A stretch of DNA of 64,000 nt from DASUPK01 sp963843085 (GCA_963843085.1 CAWJJG010000001.1:248001-312000), one strand, 5' to 3'; shown: positions 35,853-44,646, numbered from the stretch's first letter. Translations and numbers: made by a program. Notes: generated by a model from the letters alone, not told the origin.

Positions 35853-37451
35853 GTGGTGGAGATGCCCTCGGCCCTTGAGGGGCGTCTCCTCACTTCACCA
35901 AACAGCCACGTCCGCCCAAAACACGAAAGACTGCCCAGGTTGAGCTCGCTCAACCGCCACCGCTATCTCGTCCTCTCCGCAGCGGTCGTCGCCCTGGTGA
36001 CCAGCCAGACCCTGAACGGGGCCTGGGTCGGCGATTTCTGGGAGCACGCGGCTGCCGTCCGCGAGCTCGCCCGGGCGCCGTTTGATCCGAACCATCCACT
36101 GTTCGCTCTAGACGACCCCCACCTTGACTTTGCTCCATATCCACTCCTGCTCGGATTGGTTTCGCGGGCCACCGGACTGAGCGCAGTCAACACCCTCGAG
36201 GTGGCGGGGCTGGTCAACCTGGTTCTGCTGCTGGTTGGCCTTCGGCTGTTCGTACGCGTCTTCACGTCACGAGGGAACGCGCCCTTCTACGCGCTCCTGT
36301 TTCTCCTGCTTCTATACGGTTGGTCGCCCTGGGAGGCAAGCGGCTTGCTCAACCTGAACTCGATTGGGTTCGTGTTGAGCTACCCCGCCACGTTCGCCAT
36401 CATGACCTCCTTCTTCGCGGTCGCATTGTTCGATCGCTGGCTTCGACGCGATGGAAGCCTCTGGGCCCTGGTGCTCGTCGGCCTGCTCGCCGCGGTCGGC
36501 ACGATCACTCATCCGGTCTCCGCGAGCTTCGTCTATCCGGCGCTTGGCGTGGTCTCGCTACGGAACCGGTCAACAGAACGGAGAGTGCTGGTCGCCACCG
36601 CAGCGACGGTCGCCGGATCGATCGCCCTGGCCCTCGTCTGGCCCTATTTCTCCCTTGTCAGCCTGTTCACCGACAACGTCGGGCTCTATGACCAGACGAA
36701 CAAGTTCATCTACGACGGCGTCGCCACCAAGGCCACCCCGCTCATCCTCGTGGTTCCGCTCGTATGGATACGGCTCCGCCGGGATCCGAGAGACCCAATT
36801 TCCCTGCTCGCGGTTCTCTACGCACTGCTCTACGCCTACGGAGCCATCTCAGAGCACTGGAACTGGGGCCGGACCATCAGCTTCGAGTTCATTGTCGCGT
36901 TCATCCTGCTGGGCGACTTCGCGGCGAACCTGGAGACCGGGGCTGAGTCCGGAGAGCTCGGTCGCGTGGCTCGGGTGGGCCTGGCGATCGCGGCATCTCT
37001 GCTCCTGGTCGTCGAGCTGGTCAACATGCGCTCCGGCCTCGAACACGCTCGGCCTGGGGTAACCGTCGATGAGGATCAGGGCACGGACAGGTTCCCGGAC
37101 TACGCCGCCATATTCCGCGGAACCGATCGTGACGCGGTGACCCTCGCCGGCTTGCGGACTGGCCGGGGCATCCCGGTGTACGGCGGAAAGGTCGTCGCGT
37201 ACAACAACCCGCAGGCGTTCGTTCACGATCATCTACGTCGGCAGGCTGATGTCAGGAGCTTCTTCTCCTCCTCCACCTCGAAGGCTGAGAGGCGCGCCAT
37301 CCTCGCCCGCTATGACGTCAAGTTCGTGTTTCTGGATCGTGACCAGGCGGCGGACGCCACACTGAGCCCCGCCGAGATTCGGACGATAGGCCCGGTCGTC
37401 CGAAACGAGAACGGCCTGCTCCTGATCCGGGTGGCACCGCCGGTGTCGTGA
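35853..37451 (+). CDS. GT-C-like multi-pass membrane glycosyltransferase candidate
   Basis: Up to 532 residues; the start is uncertain (ATG 35853, GTG 35910 or TTG 35940, the last giving a protein that begins at the first membrane helix). An acidic GDFWEHAAAVREL follows the first helix, as in GT-C glycosyltransferases, then about ten helices and a soluble C-terminal region (DYAAIFRGTDRDAVTLAGLR ... YDVKFVFLDRD). Resembles Dol-P-mannose-type or arabinofuranosyl transferases in layout only. Likely uses a polyprenyl-linked sugar outside the membrane. Follows the beta-helix gene by about 20-110 bases. Confidence 0.7.
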   Translation: MVEMPSALEGRLLTSPNSHVRPKHERLPRLSSLNRHRYLVLSAAVVALVTSQTLNGAWVGDFWEHAAAVRELARAPFDPNHPLFALDDPHLDFAPYPLLLGLVSRATGLSAVNTLEVAGLVNLVLLLVGLRLFVRVFTSRGNAPFYALLFLLLLYGWSPWEASGLLNLNSIGFVLSYPATFAIMTSFFAVALFDRWLRRDGSLWALVLVGLLAAVGTITHPVSASFVYPALGVVSLRNRSTERRVLVATAATVAGSIALALVWPYFSLVSLFTDNVGLYDQTNKFIYDGVATKATPLILVVPLVWIRLRRDPRDPISLLAVLYALLYAYGAISEHWNWGRTISFEFIVAFILLGDFAANLETGAESGELGRVARVGLAIAASLLLVVELVNMRSGLEHARPGVTVDEDQGTDRFPDYAAIFRGTDRDAVTLAGLRTGRGIPVYGGKVVAYNNPQAFVHDHLRRQADVRSFFSSSTSKAERRAILARYDVKFVFLDRDQAADATLSPAEIRTIGPVVRNENGLLLIRVAPPVS

Positions 37452-37460
37452 GCGTGACCT

Positions 37461-38036
37461 CTAGGAAGCAGCCGCTTCCTTCTCTTGGCCCGCGCCGCGC
37501 GCCGGGCCCAGCAGCATCGTCATGTTCCTGCCCTCCTGGAGAGGCGGCTGCTCCAGCACGCCTATCTCCGAGACGTCCTCCAACAGCCGATCGAGCAGCA
37601 TCCGGCCACGCTCGGGGTGGCTCTGCTCGCGTCCGCGGAACATGATCGTCACCTTCACCTTGTCGTGCTGCTTCAGGAAGCGCTCGACGTGGCCGCGCTT
37701 GGTCTCGTAGTCGTGCTGGGCGATCTTGGGGCGCAGCTTGATCTCGCGGACGTTGGTCTGCTGCTGGTGCTTGCGGGCCTGCTTGGCCTTCTGCTCCTGC
37801 TCGTACTTGTACTTCGAGTAATCGAGGATGCGGCAGACGGGCGGCTTGGAGCTCGGCGCCACCTCGACCAGGTCCAGGTCGCGCTCGCGTGCCCGCTCCA
37901 GCGCCTCGTTGGTCGCCACGATGCCGACCTGCTCGCCGTTCTCGTCGATCAGGCGAACCTCGGGCACGCGGATCCGCTCGTTGATACGAGTGGAATCGCG
38001 CTCGGGCGGACGGCGGTCGAAGCGGGAGACCGCCAC
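37461..38036 (-). CDS. infC: Translation initiation factor IF-3
   Basis: 191 residues. INERIRVPEVRLIDENGEQV, VEVAPSSKPPVCRILDYSKY, EIKLRPKIAQHDYETKRGHV and KVKVTIMFRGREQSHPERG are canonical IF-3. Start GTG 38036 with no clear Shine-Dalgarno, in keeping with the unusual initiation of infC in other bacteria. A basic/acidic extension follows at the C-terminus (GAGQEKEAAAS). thrS is upstream; the usual downstream partner rpmI is displaced. Confidence 0.97.
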   Translation of the reverse strand: MAVSRFDRRPPERDSTRINERIRVPEVRLIDENGEQVGIVATNEALERARERDLDLVEVAPSSKPPVCRILDYSKYKYEQEQKAKQARKHQQQTNVREIKLRPKIAQHDYETKRGHVERFLKQHDKVKVTIMFRGREQSHPERGRMLLDRLLEDVSEIGVLEQPPLQEGRNMTMLLGPARGAGQEKEAAAS

Positions 38037-38147
38037 TAGCTGCGCATGAGGTAGAGCGTCAAGAAGGAGATGGGCGAGATTGGATCGATGAGGCGGGCAC
38101 GGGGCGCTTAGATGCGCGTCGTGGTGTGGGTGCCCGGCATTGCCGCC

Positions 38148-38153
38148 AGTATA
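38148..38153 (-). promoter_or_regulatory. TATACT -10 box upstream of infC
   Basis: Leftward TATACT just past the thrS stop codon, giving an infC leader of about 105 bases. The -35 element is weak (GTGAAG 18 bases upstream). Confidence 0.45.
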
Positions 38154-38158
38154 GACGC

Positions 38159-40104
38159 CTAGTTACCCGCTTCTTCACTCATTCGCGCAATCAGCGAATC
38201 GAGAGCCATCGCTCCCAGGTCACCGTCACCGTGATGGCGGACCGAGACCGTGCCCGACTCGGCCTCCTTGTCACCGACCACGAGCATGTAGGGGGCCTTG
38301 GAGAGCTCGGCATCGCGGATCTTCTTGCCGACCGACTCGGTGCGGTCGTCCACCCGGGCCGGAAGCCCGCGACCTTGAGCTCCTCGGCGAGCTGCGTGGC
38401 GCGGTCGTTGTTCCGGTCCGCCACGGGCAGGATGACGGCCTGCACCGGCGCCAGCCAGAGCGGGAATCGTCCGCCGTAGTGCTCGATCAGAATGCCTGCG
38501 AAGCGCTCCATCGACCCGAGGAGCGCGCGGTGGATCATCACCGGCTGGTGCTCCGCGTTGTCGGGGCCGGTGTAGTGGAGCTCCAAGCGCTCAGGCATTT
38601 GGAAGTCGAGTTGGCAGGTCCCGCACTGCCAGGAACGCCCGAGGGCATCGGTGATGTGGAAGTCGATCTTTGGCCCGTAGAAGGTGCCCTCGCCGGGACT
38701 CTCGTCGTACTCACGGCCTTGGCGCTCGAGCGCCTCGCGGAGCGCACCCTCAGCGCGCTCCCACTGCTCGTCGGTTCCGATCGACTTATCGGGGCGGGTT
38801 GAGAGCTCGACGCGGACCTCGTCGAACCCGAAGCGCTCGTAGAGCTCGTCGATGCCGGCGCAAATCGAGTCGACCTCGTCCGTCACCTGATCGAGCGTGC
38901 AGTAAACGTGGGCGTCGTCCTGGGTGAAGGCGCGAACTCGGAGCAGTCCGTGCAGGACCCCCTCGCGCTCGTAGCGCGACACCAGTCCGAACTCGGCGAG
39001 GCGGAGAGGCAGCTCACGGTACGAGTGCCGGCCGGAGGCAAAGACGAGACAGGCCCCCGGGCAGTTCATCGGCTTGAGCGCGTATTGGCGCTCCTCGCCC
39101 TTCCCCTCCCGCTCAGCCAGCGCCGTAAAGAACATGTTCTCCTTGTAGTTGTCCCAGTGCCCGGAGCGGTGCCAGAGCTCGACGTCGAGGACCTGCGGAG
39201 TCTTGATCTCCTCATAGCCGCGAGCGTCGAGCTGATTGCGCACCTCCGCCTGGATGAGGCGCAGCAACACGGTTCCCTGCGGCAACCAGAAGGGCATTCC
39301 GGGCGCCTCGGGCCGGAACTGGAAGAGGTCGAGCTCGGGACCGAGCCTGCGGTGATCGCGTTCGCGAGCCTGCTCGAGGCGCTCGAGATGCTGCTCCAGC
39401 TCCTTCTTGTCGAGGAACGCCGTCCCATAGACGCGGGTCAGCATCTGGCGCGTCTCGTCGCCGCGCCAGTAGGCCCCGGCCAGCGAGGTCAGCTTGAAGG
39501 CTCCTATGCGGCCGGTCGATGGGCCATGCGGGCCGCGGCAGAGGTCTTCGAACACACCGTTCCGGTAAAGCGAGACGGTCTCGGCGCCCTCATCGCGGAT
39601 CAGGTCCTCGATCAGCTCGACCTTGTAGTCCTGACCCTGCTCGCGGAAGTGCTCGATGGCGTCGGTGGCGGGCAGCTCGCGCCGCTCGAATGGCTCATCT
39701 GCCTTGACGTGCTCGGCCATCCGCTCCTCGATCCGGGCCAGGTCCTCCTCGCCGGGGCTGCCGTCCGGGAAATCGATGTCGTAGTAGAAGCCATTGTCGA
39801 TCGGCGGCCCGATCGAAATCTTCGCCTCGGGCCAGATGTCCAGTACCGACTCCGCCAGGACGTGCGCGGCGTCGTGGCGGATCAGCTGTAATGCCTCGGG
39901 GCTCTTGTCGGTGACGATCTCGATCCGCTCCCCGTCCTCGACCGGCGCCGACAGGTCGCGAAGCTCGCCGTCCACCTTGAGAGCGAGCGCAGCCTTAGCC
40001 AGCCCCGGGCCGATCGCGCCTGCAGCATCGGCGCCCGATGCTCCGCTTTCGAGCTCAAGCTCGGAGCCGTCTGGCAGCTTCACCCTCACTTGGTCCGCTG
40101 ACAT
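38159..40104 (-). CDS. thrS: Threonyl-tRNA synthetase, one frameshift
   Basis: About 648 residues from ATG 40104. TGS domain (VRVKLPDGSELELESGASGA), editing domain with DAAHVLAESVLDIWPEA and the YYDIDF motif, class II catalytic core (GPHGPSTGRIGAFKLTSLAG, MNCPGACLVFASGRHSYREL, RVRAFTQDDAHVYCTLDQV), and C-terminal anticodon-binding domain. The frame is lost at AGFRPGW near 38358. Restoring one missing G gives AGFRARVDDRTESVGKKIRD and runs to the stop at 38159, so a deletion error in an essential gene is likely. The methyltransferase gene ends 26 bases upstream. Confidence 0.95.
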
Positions 40105-40130
40105 TCCGCTGATGCTAAACGCGGCGTGCG

Positions 40131-40817
40131 CTACTTCCGGTACTCGACCAGGCGGTGGCTGAGAAGCGGCCGGATCCTGGCGAGCTTCGGGTACACCTTC
40201 GGAGCGAGAGATCCGAGACGGTAGGACAGTGGCGGGAGCACGGTGAGCCGGGTCCCTGCCCAGTCGGACCCGAGCGTCCGCTCCAGGGTGCGCCTCGAGA
40301 TCCGGCGAACCTTGCTGTTCAACGGATTCGGCAGCCGTGGTTCGTAGACGAGCAGGATCCCCCCGGGCTCCAGCACCCTGACGGCCTCTCGTAGAGCGGC
40401 GTCGACGTCCCCTTCGGTCTGCAGGTCCGAGAGCACGCTGACGATCAGCACGACAGAGAAGATGCCGTCCCCGTAGGGAAGCCGGCGTATGTCGCCCACC
40501 CGCAGGTCCGAGTCGGGCAGATGCTCCTGTCCGGCCGTGATGCGCTCCGGGATCGCGTCGACCCCGTGCAGCCGAGCGGGGTCCACCCCGCGCTCCCTGA
40601 AGACGTCCAGCCACCAGCCCGATCCGCATCCCATGTCGAGGATCTCGACGTCCTTGTCAAGCCGGTCCGCAACCGTGGCCAGGACTCGCTCCAACAGGGC
40701 GGCGCGGATCTCCGCGTTCCCGGGATTGTCGAGGCCCCAGAGACGGTTCTTGCGCTGGTCATCCGCGTAGCCCGCGTAAACCTTGTCGAGGCGCTCGGAT
40801 TCGTCCGACTCGGGCAC
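40131..40817 (-). CDS. Class I SAM-dependent methyltransferase
   Basis: 228 residues. SAM-binding VEILDMGCGSGWWLDVFRER, acidic motif II HGVDAIPERITAGQEHL, and IFSVVLIVSVLSDLQTEGDV / LREAVRVLEPGGILLVYEPR. A UbiE-like small-molecule methyltransferase; substrate unknown. The C-terminal part is rich in Arg, Pro and aromatic residues. Ends 26 bases before thrS and is divergent from the M23 peptidase gene. Confidence 0.87.
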   Translation of the reverse strand: MPESDESERLDKVYAGYADDQRKNRLWGLDNPGNAEIRAALLERVLATVADRLDKDVEILDMGCGSGWWLDVFRERGVDPARLHGVDAIPERITAGQEHLPDSDLRVGDIRRLPYGDGIFSVVLIVSVLSDLQTEGDVDAALREAVRVLEPGGILLVYEPRLPNPLNSKVRRISRRTLERTLGSDWAGTRLTVLPPLSYRLGSLAPKVYPKLARIRPLLSHRLVEYRK

Positions 40818-40922
40818 CGCACCAGTCTATGTCGGGTAACAGAAGGGGCGAGCGCGTTGGGCGCTGGCACCCAGCTTGCAGGGATGCGCAACTCGGGCGC
40901 CGTACACCAGTTGAGAGAGCCA

Positions 40923-41972
40923 ATGGGAATGGGCAGACCCAGGTCGTTTGCGTGCGCCGTAGTGGCGCTTGCGCTGGTCGCGGTGCCAGCGCCGGCGGCG
41001 CCCGCCAGCGCTGCGCCGAAGGGCAAGCACCATGTCTGGCGCTTCGGCGCGCGCCCCCTCGCGAAGGGTGCGAAAGGCAAGGACGTCCGCTACCTGCAGC
41101 GCGCGCTCAGCCGCCTCGGGGTCGCGACTTCGATCGACGGTGTCTTCGGCAAGGGCACGTACAAGAGCGTCAAGGCGTTCGAGCGCCAGCACGGCTGGGC
41201 GATCAACGGCGCGATCTCGAAGAAGGATGCGAAGCGCATCAAGAAGCTGCTGGCGAAGAGGCGCGTGACGGGCGGCTACTTCATCCAGGGCTACGTCCTG
41301 CCCACGCTGCAGCTGAGCGCACGAAAGGCCGGGAGCGCCAAGGTCAAGGTGCTTGATCCCGACGGCAACCTCGTGCAGACGATCGCAATCGATTTCACCG
41401 GCGCCGCTTCGAAGTCAGTCGCCTGGAACGGGATGAACTCCGCCGGCGGCGTCGCTGGTGACGCCATCTACCGGATGAAGCTCGCAGACGCCGGCACGGC
41501 CAGCGCCACGGTCAGCGGAGGCCAGACTCAGCCGTTCGGCATGCACCTCCACCAGTTCCCGGTCCCGGGGCCACACACCTACGGAGGCTCCGGCTCCCGC
41601 TTCGGCGCCCCGCGCTCGGGCCACGTCCACCAGGGACAGGACCTCCCGGCGTCATGCGGGGAGAAGCTCTACGCCTTCGAGAAGGGCGAGGTCAAGGTGA
41701 ACGCCTACCAAGCCGGCGGGGCCGGCTACTACGTCGTCATCCACGGCCTGCTCACCGGCACGGATGCGGTCTACATGCACCTGAAGGCCCCGAGCTGGGC
41801 GCCCGTCGGGACCGGCGTCACTGCGGGCCAGCAGATCGGCAAGGTCGGCGAGACCGGAGACGCCCAGGGATGCCACCTGCACTTCGAGCGCTGGAGCGCC
41901 CCCGGCTGGTACGTGGGAGGCGCGGCATACGATCCGCTGCCCGAGTTGCAGTACTGGGACACCTACTCCTAG
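40923..41972 (+). CDS. Secreted PG-binding / FlgD-Ig-like / M23 metallopeptidase
   Basis: 349 residues from ATG 40923 with GAGAGAG just upstream. Order: signal peptide (SFACAVVALALVAVPAPAA), PG_binding_1 domain (KGKDVRYLQRALSRLGVA, SIDGVFGKGTYKSVKAFERQ), FlgD-type Ig-like region (VKVLDPDGNLVQTIAIDF, VAWNGMNSAGGVAGDAIYRM), then an M23 domain with zinc ligands in HVHQGQD and CHLHFE. Cleaves peptidoglycan cross-bridges, or acts as a regulator if the His sites are degenerate; they look intact. The stop codon abuts the tRNA-Val end. Confidence 0.9.
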   Translation: MGMGRPRSFACAVVALALVAVPAPAAPASAAPKGKHHVWRFGARPLAKGAKGKDVRYLQRALSRLGVATSIDGVFGKGTYKSVKAFERQHGWAINGAISKKDAKRIKKLLAKRRVTGGYFIQGYVLPTLQLSARKAGSAKVKVLDPDGNLVQTIAIDFTGAASKSVAWNGMNSAGGVAGDAIYRMKLADAGTASATVSGGQTQPFGMHLHQFPVPGPHTYGGSGSRFGAPRSGHVHQGQDLPASCGEKLYAFEKGEVKVNAYQAGGAGYYVVIHGLLTGTDAVYMHLKAPSWAPVGTGVTAGQQIGKVGETGDAQGCHLHFERWSAPGWYVGGAAYDPLPELQYWDTYS

Positions 41973-42045
41973 TGGGCACAGCTGGGCTCGAACCAGCGAC
42001 CTCCGCCTTGTCGAGGCGGCGCTCTCCCAACTGAGCTATGCGCCC
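41973..42045 (-). tRNA. tRNA-Val (GAC)
   Basis: 73 bases, full cloverleaf: acceptor GGGCGCA/TGTGCCC with one G-U pair, D arm GCTC..GAGC, anticodon stem CCGCC/GGCGG, loop TCGACAA, T arm GCTGG TTCGAGC CCAGC, discriminator A. The anticodon is GAC. No encoded CCA. Position 33 is C instead of the near-universal U, which is either a sequence error or a real oddity. The 3' end touches the stop codon of the M23 gene. Confidence 0.93.
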
Positions 42046-42075
42046 TGGGACGAGAAATCTAGCGGCTGGCGACGG

Positions 42076-43071
42076 CTACGCGACAGGCGCCGTCGGCGCC
42101 TGAACGGTGGCGGTCGCCTCGGGGAGGAGCCCCTTGGCGCGCATGGTGATCTTGAACGTCTCGAGCGTGTCGTACTTCGGCTGCCAGCCGGCGGTCGTCT
42201 TGAGCTTCTCGGTCGACACGACCCAGGGGTAGCGGATGAAGTCGAGGTTGCCCGCCGGCGCCTCGGTGCGCGGCACGTGGAGCTTCCACATCGCGTTGTT
42301 GAAGCGCTTCATGTTCTTCAGCGACAGGTTGCGCGTCTTCTTGCCGACGATCTCCGCCGCCCGTCCCCAGGTCAGCAGGCCGTCGCCCGCGAGGTTGAAC
42401 GCCCCCGCGTGCTTCCCGTCGATCAGCGCGATCAGCGCCGAGACGACGTCGTCCTCGTGCACGAGCTGGAACTCCTCGTCAACTCCGTCGAGGATCGGGA
42501 CGAAGGGGTTGTTGCCGAAGGCGCGGACGATGTAGTTGTCGACGCTCGGGCCGAAGACGATCGAGGGCCGGACGATGGTCATCACGGCGTCCGGGTTGTT
42601 GAGGGCCCAGAGCTGCGCGACGCGATCCGAGTCGGCCTTGTGCTTCGCGTAGGAGAAGTCGGGGGCGCCCCGGACGGGCCAGTCCTCGGCGATCGGCTTC
42701 GGGTTGTCCGGGAACGCGCCGTATGCCGTCGCCGATGAGGTCTGGAGCACCTGCTTGATGCCGGCATCCTGGGCCGCCTGGAGGACAGCCTGGGTGCCGT
42801 TCACATCGATGTCGTACATCTTCGCCTCGTCGCGGATCGGGTTGAGAACGAAGGCGAGGTGAATCAGCGCGTCGATCTCGTGGCGCTCGAGCAGGGCGCG
42901 CATCTGCTTGCGATCGCGGATGTCCGCCTTGACGAACTCGTGCTTCGGCCAGCTGCGGGGCGGCGGGCGGAGATCGACGTCGACGATCTTCTCGGTCTCC
43001 TCGCGAGCGGAGAGCTCGTCGGTGAGCCGGCCGCCGATGTACCCGGATCCGCCAGTGATCAGGTAGCGCAC
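42076..43071 (-). CDS. NAD-dependent epimerase/dehydratase family (extended SDR)
   Basis: 331 residues. GGSGYIGGRLTDELSAREET (NAD loop), VDVDLRPPPRSWPKHEFVKA, TSSATAYGAFPDN, catalytic SYAKHKADSDR, and TIVRPSIVFGPSVDNYIVRA. Substrate unknown. GTG start at 43071 lies 6 bases after TAGGAT (43078-43083), so the message may be leaderless. A structured candidate RNA lies upstream on the opposite strand. Confidence 0.9.
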   Translation of the reverse strand: MRYLITGGSGYIGGRLTDELSAREETEKIVDVDLRPPPRSWPKHEFVKADIRDRKQMRALLERHEIDALIHLAFVLNPIRDEAKMYDIDVNGTQAVLQAAQDAGIKQVLQTSSATAYGAFPDNPKPIAEDWPVRGAPDFSYAKHKADSDRVAQLWALNNPDAVMTIVRPSIVFGPSVDNYIVRAFGNNPFVPILDGVDEEFQLVHEDDVVSALIALIDGKHAGAFNLAGDGLLTWGRAAEIVGKKTRNLSLKNMKRFNNAMWKLHVPRTEAPAGNLDFIRYPWVVSTEKLKTTAGWQPKYDTLETFKITMRAKGLLPEATATVQAPTAPVA

Positions 43072-43077
43072 GCTGGC

Positions 43078-43083
43078 ATCCTA
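43078..43083 (-). promoter_or_regulatory. TAGGAT -10 box of a probable leaderless transcript
   Basis: TAGGAT ends 6 bases before the GTG start at 43071 on the leftward strand, which would place transcription initiation at or next to the start codon. No ribosome-binding site is present between them. Confidence 0.45.
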
Positions 43084-43219
43084 TCCTGGCTGGGCGGCCA
43101 ATGTCTACGAGCGGTTGCTCACGGATTCCGTAGTTGTGGGAAATCCGCAGTCTTCGCAAAATTGCCCGCAATCCAACCGAGAACTGCAACCTCTCGCGAG
43201 GACTCGTGTTAGTTTCTCC

Positions 43220-43356
43220 TGACAGGCTCAAGTCAGGCCACCGGACGGCCGACATTGAGCCCATAAGACTTGAAGGACCGACGGGCCGGCTGAAGCTCAG
43301 ATTCGCCGGCGGCACGTCCTTTCGGAACAAAAGGGCCCCCTCGCCGGGGCCCTTTT
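43220..43356 (+). ncRNA. Candidate structured non-coding RNA
   Basis: In the 332-base gap 43072-43403 three nested structures follow each other on the plus strand. First, GGCTCAA (43225-43231) pairs with TTGAGCC, enclosing GGCC/GGCC. Second, AAGGAC (43273-43278) pairs with GTCCTT (43316-43321), enclosing GCCGGC/GCCGGC. Third is the terminator at 43329-43356. TCAAGTC (43228-43234) could alternatively pair with GACTTGA (43267-43273), giving two mutually exclusive folds. A weak promoter (TTAGTT at 43209) precedes. No coding frame and no known family recognised. Confidence 0.5.
43329..43356 (+). terminator. Strong intrinsic terminator (bidirectional)
   Basis: AAAAGGGCCCC CTCGCC GGGGCCCTTTT: an 11-bp perfect inverted repeat with a six-base loop and a T-run on either strand. 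It would end the candidate RNA rightward and could also terminate the NfeD-like transcript leftward. Confidence 0.85.
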
Positions 43357-43403
43357 CCGTGTTGGACCCCCGTCCCGGATCCGTGTTCACATAAACCTGC
43401 GGA

Positions 43404-43730
43404 TCAATCGGATTCCCGCTCCACGCGCAGAGTGAGGCCGTGGACGCCCGTCACCCTCACTCGAGCCCCAACCCCCGCCCCGCTTTCGCACTCGGCGTAC
43501 CAGATCTCGCCGCGGAAGCGGACCCGCCCCCGCGGATCGCACGCCTGGATCACCTCGGCCGAGGCCCCGATCAGAGCCTCCTTGCCGGTCGCAATCCGAT
43601 AGCGCCGCAGGAACCGGATCCAGAAGCCGACCTCACCTAGCTCGATCACCGCAGCCGCCGTCACCAGCGCGATCCCCCATCCGGGCGGCAGGACTAGCAA
43701 TGCAAGCGCGATCGCACCGATCAGAAGCAC
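43404..43730 (-). CDS. NfeD-like membrane protein
   Basis: 108 residues. Two membrane segments (LLIGAIALALLVLPPGWGIA and LVTAAAVIELGEVGFWIRFL) followed by a small OB-fold domain (LIGASAEVIQACDPRGRVRF, GEIWYAECESGAGVGARVRV). This is the short NfeD form, which in other bacteria works with a stomatin/SPFH partner; no such partner is adjacent here. Downstream lies the bidirectional terminator. Confidence 0.85.
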   Translation of the reverse strand: MLLIGAIALALLVLPPGWGIALVTAAAVIELGEVGFWIRFLRRYRIATGKEALIGASAEVIQACDPRGRVRFRGEIWYAECESGAGVGARVRVTGVHGLTLRVERESD

Positions 43731-43776
43731 CGGCCGATCCTACGGGCGGCTGCCCAGTGGTCCCGACCGGATCCCG

Positions 43777-44415
43777 CTAGGAGCGCTCCAGCCTCTGCTG
43801 GAGCTCGGTGGCAACGCTTCGCTCCTTCGGAGTCAGCTCGATGGGCAGCTTCTCGACCGTGACGGTTTCACGCGAGCCCCGACGGCGCAGCCGCATCAGG
43901 CACGCCTCCCGGAATCCGGCTTTACCCACCGCCTTCCTGGACGGAGCATTCTCGACGTCGACCTTGGTGATCAGCACCTCGAATCCGTCCCCGGATAGCC
44001 CGTGCGCAATCTTGGTCCAGGCCGCGCCGGCGATGCCGCGCCCGCGGTGCGAGGCGCTTGTGAAGGAGTCCTCTAGACACGCGACGCGCGACGGCAATTC
44101 CAGCCAGCGATCGGCCGCCGCCCGCACCGGTGTTGTCTGAGGAAAGATCCAACAAACGAAGGCAGGATCACGGTCCTGCTTGACGAGCCATGGCTGGGCG
44201 CCGCGGGAGCGATTCTCCTCGATGTCATCCGTCGAGCTCCCGCTCAGTGCACTGACCAGGTCCAGGTCGGCATCGGTTGCGGGCTCGAGCACATAACCCT
44301 CGGCCAGCGGGAGCTGTTCGATCTCTGTGAGGTCGAGCGTGTACCAGATGTGTTCCTCGTCGAGGTAGACGAGGCTCCGCAGCCGCTGGCTGATCCGGCG
44401 CCATACCCCCGTCAC
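43777..44415 (-). CDS. GNAT-family N-acetyltransferase
   Basis: 212 residues. The acetyl-CoA pyrophosphate loop is SASHRGRGIAGAAWTKIAHG and the C-terminal GNAT motif B is VDVENAPSRKAVGKAGFREA. The N-terminal part (LVYLDEEHIWYTLDLTEIEQ) is not clearly related to a known subfamily. Substrate unknown. A tRNA-Cys gene lies 160 bases upstream, leftward. Confidence 0.82.
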   Translation of the reverse strand: MTGVWRRISQRLRSLVYLDEEHIWYTLDLTEIEQLPLAEGYVLEPATDADLDLVSALSGSSTDDIEENRSRGAQPWLVKQDRDPAFVCWIFPQTTPVRAAADRWLELPSRVACLEDSFTSASHRGRGIAGAAWTKIAHGLSGDGFEVLITKVDVENAPSRKAVGKAGFREACLMRLRRRGSRETVTVEKLPIELTPKERSVATELQQRLERS

Positions 44416-44575
44416 ACCCTGCTCTTGTACGACACGTCTCAGACTTGCGATGCGGTCAGTCTACGACCGTCCGCCATGATCGGGTGGAGAACCAGGGTGA
44501 GCATGCCAGCAAGCCGGACCATAGCCGGGCGAGACGACACTCGCGATCAGTGCCCACTCCCCTAGCGCCACCGAG

Positions 44576-44646
44576 AGGCGCCTACCGGAATCGAACCGGT
44601 GTAAACGGCTTTGCAGGCCGCTGCGTAGCCACTCCGCCAAGGCGCC
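44576..44646 (-). tRNA. tRNA-Cys (GCA)
   Basis: 71 bases. Acceptor GGCGCCT/AGGCGCC, anticodon stem GCGGC/GCCGT with loop CTGCAAA (anticodon GCA, U33 normal), T arm ACCGG TTCGATT CCGGT, discriminator U as expected for tRNA-Cys. No CCA encoded. Confidence 0.95.
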
